Positions 58,967 to 64,000 of a DNA stretch of 64,000 nucleotides are shown in pieces. This stretch comes from Sinonovacula constricta. Lineage: Eukaryota > Mollusca > Bivalvia > Cardiida > Solecurtidae. Under the pieces are notes generated by a model, which had not been told where the DNA came from, searched no databases, and saw only the letters and a list, made by a program, of their open reading frames with translations. The DNA is taken from positions 61,027,780 to 61,091,779 of the forward strand of contig CM017558.1 in assembly GCA_007844125.1 (NCBI GenBank). Direction: 5' to 3'. The stretch's first letter is position 1. Every line of letters begins with the position of its first letter. Position numbers and translations under genes: made by a program.

Positions 58967-59538
58967 CTGACAAAAAGGTAACTTTTTTAACTTAATAGCC
59001 TTTACAATTAACATATTGTTTTTTAATGATTCCTCGTCATCAATTTATACCTAATTGATACAGATTTATGTCAGGTTTTATATAACCAGACATTCTAGCA
59101 AACATCTGGTAAACTTTCTTCTTTAAAACACAAAACGCTCCATTCTCATTTCGGTAAGCATGTCTTACGCTAAAAACAGTTAACCCCCGATATTTACGAG
59201 CATGTCTTAGATGCGTTTATAAGAGACCACATGTACGAGAGCAATTGTCGCCGTACGCTCCGGGAGAGCACGCTACAAAATACATGTACAGAAAGATCAT
59301 GTGCTGTAAACAGAAAGATATATATCTTCGAAACAAGACATTCTCTTACACAGTCTATTTATTATATAAATGTGTAAGAGTAATGAATGATAACTCTGCT
59401 TGGAGAATAGAAACTAGACCGTCCGCTAATTTGCTTTCTTTCTTTTTTTTTTTTCCTTCTGCTTCATTTTTTTGTGATAAATTATTCTTGACGAATCAGG
59501 AATTCTTCTGTCAAGTTATCAACAGTAAAATTTCTCAC

Positions 59539-59676
59539 CATCCGAGCAGTTTGATCCTTGCCATCCTAAATCACATCTGTTATCAGGACACGATCCCGTA
59601 ATGCGGTCACAGGACTTGTTCTCAGAGCAGTGACAAGTGGATGAACAATTAAACCCATACTTGCCAGGTGGACATT
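59539..59676 (-). CDS. EGF-like exon, array copy C (gene 2)
   Basis: A 138-bp phase 1-1 exon, open frame, eight cysteines: ECPPGKYGFNCSSTCHC, SENKSCDRITGSC, PDNRCDLGWQGSNCSDG. Acceptor TGTCAG, donor GTGAGA. This is the full-length form of the module that is shortened, stopped or truncated in copies A, B and D. Confidence 0.82.
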
Positions 59677-59971
59677 CTGACAAAAAGGTAACTTTTTTAA
59701 CTTATTAGCCTTTACAATTACCATATTGTATTCAAATCATTTCTCTTTATACTTCACTGATACAGATTTATGTCAGGTTTTATATAACCAGACATTTTAG
59801 CAAACATCGGGTAAACTTTCTACTTTGAAACACAAAACGCTCCATTCTCATTTCAGTAAGCATGGTCTTACGCTAAAAACGGTTAACACCCGATATTTAC
59901 GAGCAAGTCTCAGATGCGTTTATAAGAGCCTACATGTACGACAGCAATTGTCGCCGTACGCTCCAAGAGAG

Positions 59972-60457
59972 CACGCTCCAAAATACATGTAACAAGAAAG
60001 ATCATGTGCCGTAAACAAGAAGATATATATCTTCGAAACAAGACATTCTCTTATACAGTCTATCTATTATATAAATGTGTAAGAGTAATGAATGATAACT
60101 ATGCTTGAAGAATGGAAACTAGACCGTCCGCTATTCTGCTTTCTTTCTTTCTTTCTTTCTTGCCTTCTGCTTTTCTTTTATCAATTATTCTTGACGAATC
60201 AGGAATTCTTCTGTCAAGTTATCAATAGTAAAATTTCTCACGCTCCAAAATACATGTAACAAGAAAGATCATGTGCCGTAAACAAGAAGATATATATCTT
60301 CGAAACAAGACATTCTCTTATACAGTCTATCTATTATATAAATGTGTAAGAGTAATGAATGATAACTATGCTTGAAGAATGGAAACTAGACCGTCCGCTA
60401 TTCTGCTTTCTTTCTTTCTTTCTTTCTTGCCTTCTGCTTTTCTTTTATCAATTATTC
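59972..60457. repeat. Direct duplication of about 218 bp, apparently identical
   Basis: The segment at about 59972-60191 is repeated at 60238-60457, starting cacgctccaaaatacatg and ending in atcaattattct. No difference was seen by eye. The right-hand copy joins directly into the middle of EGF exon D and has removed the exon's donor half. Confidence 0.9.
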
Positions 60458-60512
60458 TCAGAGCAGTGACAAGTGGATGAACAATTAAACCCATATTTGC
60501 CAGCTCGACATT
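60458..60512 (-). pseudogene. Truncated EGF-like exon, array copy D (gene 2)
   Basis: Keeps the TGTCAG acceptor and the first 18 or so codons (ECRAGKYGFNCSSTCHCSE), then breaks off at the duplication junction, so that four of eight cysteines and the GTGAGA donor are lost. It is probably skipped in splicing. Confidence 0.75.
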
Positions 60513-61086
60513 CTGACAAAAAGGCAACTTTTTAAAACTCAATAGCTTTAACAATTTACATATTGTATTTAAATCATTTCTCTTTATCAATTGATACTTC
60601 ACTGATACAGATTTATGTTAGGTTTATATAACCAGACATTCTAGCAAACATGGGATAAACTTTCTTTTTTGAAACACCAAACGCTCCATTCTCATTTCGG
60701 TAAGCATGGTCTTACGCTAAAAACGGTTGACCCCCGATATTTACGAGCAAGTCTTAGATGCGATTATAAGAGACCACATGTAGGAGAGCAATTGTCGCCG
60801 TTCGCTCCGGGAGAGCACGCTTCAAAATACATGTAACAAGAAAGATCATGTGCTGTAAACAAGAAGATATATATCTTCGAAACAAGACAATCTCTTACAC
60901 AGTCTATTAATTATATAAATGTGTAAGAGTAATGAATGATAACTCTGCTTGTAGAATGGAAACTAGACCGTCCGCTAATCTGCTTTCTTCCTTTATTTCT
61001 TTCCTTCTGCTTCATTTTTTTGTGATCAATTATTCTTTACCAATCAGGAATTCTTCTGTCAGTTTATCTACAGTTAAATTTCTCAC

Positions 61087-61224
61087 CTTCCGAGCAGCTT
61101 GATCCTTGCCATCCTAAATCACATCTCTTGTCAGGACACGATCCGTTAATGCGGTCACAGGACTTGTTCTCAGAGCAGTGACAAGTGGATGAACAATTAA
61201 TCCCATACTTGCCAGGTGGACATT
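61087..61224 (-). CDS. EGF-like exon, array copy E (gene 2)
   Basis: A 138-bp phase 1-1 exon, open, eight cysteines: ECPPGKYGINCSSTCHC, SCDRINGSCPDKRC, DLGWQGSSCSEG. Acceptor TGTCAG, donor GTGAGA. It is the first array exon after the signal-peptide exon (62950) and is in phase with it. An N-G-S site arises from the Thr-to-Asn change (RINGSC) and could be glycosylated. Confidence 0.82.
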
Positions 61225-61440
61225 CTGACAAAAAAGGCAACTTTTTTAACCTAATAGGCTTAACAATTAATATATTGCATTTAAATCATTTCTCGTGATC
61301 AATTTGTACTTCACTGATACAGATTTATGTCAGGTTTTATGCAACTAGACATTCTATCAAACATAGGATTAGCCTTCTCCTTTGAAGCACAATACGCTCC
61401 ATTCTTATTTCGATATGCATGGTCTTACGCTAAAAACAGT

Positions 61441-62572
61441 TGACCCCCGATATTTACAAGCAATATATAAGACAAAGTCAAGTCTTAGATGCGGTTATAA
61501 GTCCATGCTTAAATATTCGGTGTTACGCGTCTGTCTTAAGACTTGAAATTATTGTCGAATTTATAATCGGCGCATCGATAAATGTATTAGCAATATGTCA
61601 ATGGCCTGCTGTTTTCGTTATCCTGTCATTGGTAACTACTCGTAAGTATAAATCTTATAAATTGCCGAGTTGTTTCAAGTGGTTATAACATAAAAACTTT
61701 TTTTAGCTGGGAAAAGAATACGCCATAAATAGTGCTTCAAAAAGCGTAGTGTGTAGAATTATTTCATCCTATAAACTTTCATGTATCAATTTAACTGTTA
61801 ACATCTCGTTAGATACACAACTGTTACTGCATTTTCAGTAGAGAAAAAACATTGATCTTTGTTGTTTAATGACGTCATAGGCACCGACATGGTTTATTTT
61901 CGCAGGGGTTTCCCCGTCACACATGTAAGAGATGATTCGTAAATTATCCAATGCGTTCGATTATGATAGCTTTATGGCGAAGCAAACCGACAGTTTTATT
62001 CACACGTATATCAGAAAATATACTTGTTTTGCCGTTTGATGTGCACGTGTGTTATCAAATATAGGAACGGATTCATTGCATGTATAAGAACTGCGCATAT
62101 TCGGACAGTATAAATACTGATTGAAGGAGAATGACATACGGAGTTTAAGGCATTGAGCTGTTACTGTGATTACAAAAAAAATGTATTTGAATATTCTTGT
62201 AATCTCAAAATGGCGTTATTTTTCTACTGCGGGTCCTCAATACGTTACGTTGTCATATGAGATCCTGTAATGACTTAACATCATTGCTTTTCTTTGTATC
62301 GACTTTCAGAGGTAGATATTATCTAACTATCTTTGTAAATGTTTATCTTAGATCTTAGTAGAAGATTAAGCTCTTTTGATATGATCTGTATTTGTAAGCT
62401 GTGTGTAAATAGTTCGGTTTCTGTTGTGTTTTGTCAAATAACATAAACTACGTTTAAATAATTACCGGTGAGATATAAAAATCATATTATTTTATTGTAG
62501 TTGAAGTACTAGAAGTCGTAGCAGTAGCAGTAGTAGTATTAGTATTTGTAGTAGTAGTAGTAGTAGTAATTA

Positions 62573-62615
<43 letters not shown>

Positions 62616-62945
62616 CGTCGTCGTTATGGTTTTGGCGCTGGTATTGGTGATTGGTGCTGCTGGTAGTGGTGGTGGTAGTGATAGCGTTAGAAGTATTAGC
62701 ATAAGTAATAGCAGTTGTAGTAGTAGTAGTTGTTGATGTTGTTTTTATTGTCTTCTTATTAATGATATAAAAATAATATAATTGTTTGATTGTATGGTTT
62801 CTTATCTTTCAAATTCTATTTCAGTTTTTCGGCTTCTGCTCTTTATAATATTGTAATCATAAATAGTTAAGTTTGGTATAAATGCTTCCTGAACAGACTT
62901 TAAATATTTTAGGTTTGATATTTATCAAAAAAAAAGGAATTTACA
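61441..62945. other. Gene 2 first intron; (AGT)n microsatellite
   Basis: No exon seen. An imperfect (AGT/GTA)n trinucleotide tract covers about 62495-62735; the 71-codon minus-strand frame through it is a Thr-rich artefact. The rest is AT-rich. Confidence 0.6.
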
Positions 62946-62949
62946 TTAC

Positions 62950-63037
62950 CTGGTCCAGGTGTCCCGTATGAACACGAAAATCCCAGTACACACACGCCTA
63001 ACACGCATAATGATTCCAGACAAACAAAGCTACCCAT
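62950..63037 (-). CDS. Signal-peptide first exon of gene 2
   Basis: Minus-strand ATG at 63037 opens MGSFVCLESLCVLGVCVLGF and ends SCSYGTPGPG before CAG|GTAATG, 88 bp, phase 1. There is a hydrophobic core of about 12 residues with several cysteines, then small residues and S-C-S-Y as a possible cleavage region. Its phase fits the EGF exon at 61224. A longer in-frame start lies upstream (63202), but the inner ATG is placed properly for a signal peptide. TATA-like ATATATATATTTCATATATA lies about 60-85 bp upstream on the same strand (63097-63121). Confidence 0.65.
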
Positions 63038-63039
63038 CT

Positions 63040-64000
63040 TACAAAGATATATTTTGATATTTGTTACAATATTTGAAACAGTCCGATGGGATTGGTTATA
63101 TATATGAAATATATATATATTAGATTGAATTTTAGCAATAAGCACGGAGTAAGCTTTCCTTACTAACGTTACCTTTAAGTGAAAGTTTCTACCAAACAAC
63201 ATATTTTATAACCTAATTACATGAAACAGGAAACATATACGCAGAACAATATGACAGAACCTTTAAAGTTTTACGCACATGCTCTTTTTTATTTCCTTAA
63301 GCACGTTTGGAGAAACGGTTAAGCCAGTGACTCAATCGTTTTTTCTAAATGTACATGCGAATTTTTTCTACGAATATAAGCCGAGATGAATGGAATAATG
63401 CTAAAATCAATGCGGACTTTAATCAGCCTACAATCAAATAAGGAATAGTATTTGAAATATTTGCACTCATGACAGGAGCAATTTTTCTTCCTGTTCGACA
63501 AAATGCATCCCTTCAACGGGATTCAATTTGACCTTGCTAATGTTACGATAAGATATATGAACAGTTACACCTATGACTATCGTAGACAAAATATTCAAAA
63601 TGCAGTTACTTGGTTCAAGTCATACTTGACACCTTAGTGTCATACATTCTTGGCGTTTGTATGAGAGTTGCTTTACTGATGTGATAAATAAAATGCATAC
63701 CCCAGAGATAAAAGGTATCTATAAATTTTATATTTAGTTCAATTTGTTCTGTCATCTAATATTGTCGTAAGGTGGGTAGTGTCTGAAGAAACCTCATCAT
63801 GCTCTTGATAACTAATGTCTTATGTTCAAATAAATGCATCCTAATATCTGCCTCTTCAACGAAACTTGATTACCATTTATTAGAACAGTAATTAGTTATT
63901 ACCTTTATAATGTAATCACGTGTTTACAAAAAATAACTATTGCTGGTTGAATAATCTACTAATATAAAACATTCATTACATATTTATCTTATGTTTATTT
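63040..64000. other. Upstream flank of gene 2, no gene recognised
   Basis: AT-rich with the TATA-like stretch noted for gene 2 and no convincing open frame. A 65-codon minus-strand frame at 63319-63516 has no recognisable feature. Confidence 0.5.

Larger units (their letters stand above)
58036..61440. repeat. Second EGF-exon array, about 0.7-kb units
   Basis: Four to five direct tandem units of about 685-712 bp, each with one short EGF-like exon on the minus strand and a conserved intron that includes ccgatatttacgagcaagtc, a palindromic agatatatatct, a tagaccgtccgct segment and a (TTTC)n tract. Exon starts at 61224, 60512, 59676, 58966 and 58251 give the period; the wider 836-bp step holds an extra internal duplication. 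The units are more diverged from each other than those of the first array. Confidence 0.9.

Noticed and set aside
62487..62702. Thr-rich 71-codon frame
   Set aside because: Translation of the (AGT)n microsatellite.

Overview
The window looks like nuclear DNA of a marine invertebrate, most probably a bivalve mollusc. It is strongly AT-rich, genes are split into small exons with GT-AG borders, microsatellites and interspersed repeats are dense, and the recognisable proteins are EGF-like, fucolectin-type F5/8C, Methuselah-like and rhodopsin-like receptors, families that are expanded in bivalves. The species call is inference; nothing prokaryotic or viral was seen.

Layout. (1) About 2.7-22 kb, minus strand: receptor gene 1. 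It runs leftwards from a signal-peptide exon (21947-21893) through two F5/8C exons (16736-16487, 15767-15538) and two EGF-like exons (14310-14178, 14015-13882) to four nearly identical EGF-like exons inside a tandem array of about 2.85-kb units. The gene leaves the window on the left before any membrane segment is seen. (2) 18.0-19.5 kb: an identical 650-bp tandem duplication inside gene 1's long first intron. (3) 26.5-27.6 kb: a 41-bp minisatellite of about 25 copies. (4) 28.4-31.1 kb, plus strand: two exons of a cysteine-rich ectodomain, probably a Methuselah/adhesion-like GPCR whose seven-helix part was not found. (5) 33.4-35.1 kb: a dead LINE reverse-transcriptase fragment and an unexplained, less AT-rich island. 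(6) 40.8-41.7 kb, plus strand: an intact single-exon rhodopsin-like GPCR lacking the DRY arginine. (7) 44.4-45.7 kb, minus strand: the RNase H end of a decayed LINE. (8) 47.7-53 kb: repeats, including a SINE with clear target-site duplications. (9) 54.7-63.0 kb, minus strand: receptor gene 2, traced from signal peptide through a second array of EGF exons, an F5/8C domain, an EGF plus transmembrane exon and a cytoplasmic-tail exon.

The two minus-strand loci share a modular design. Every extracellular exon begins and ends in phase 1, so exons can be copied without breaking the frame, and each locus has amplified a different EGF exon. At the same time several exons carry single-base frameshifts or a stop. 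Either both loci are partly pseudogenised members of a fast-evolving receptor family, or the assembly has indel errors there. The intact GPCR and ectodomain exons in the same window argue that errors are not everywhere.

One interspersed repeat family (called family A here) occurs at least 15 times in both orientations and gives rise to most of the repeated open frames in the window.
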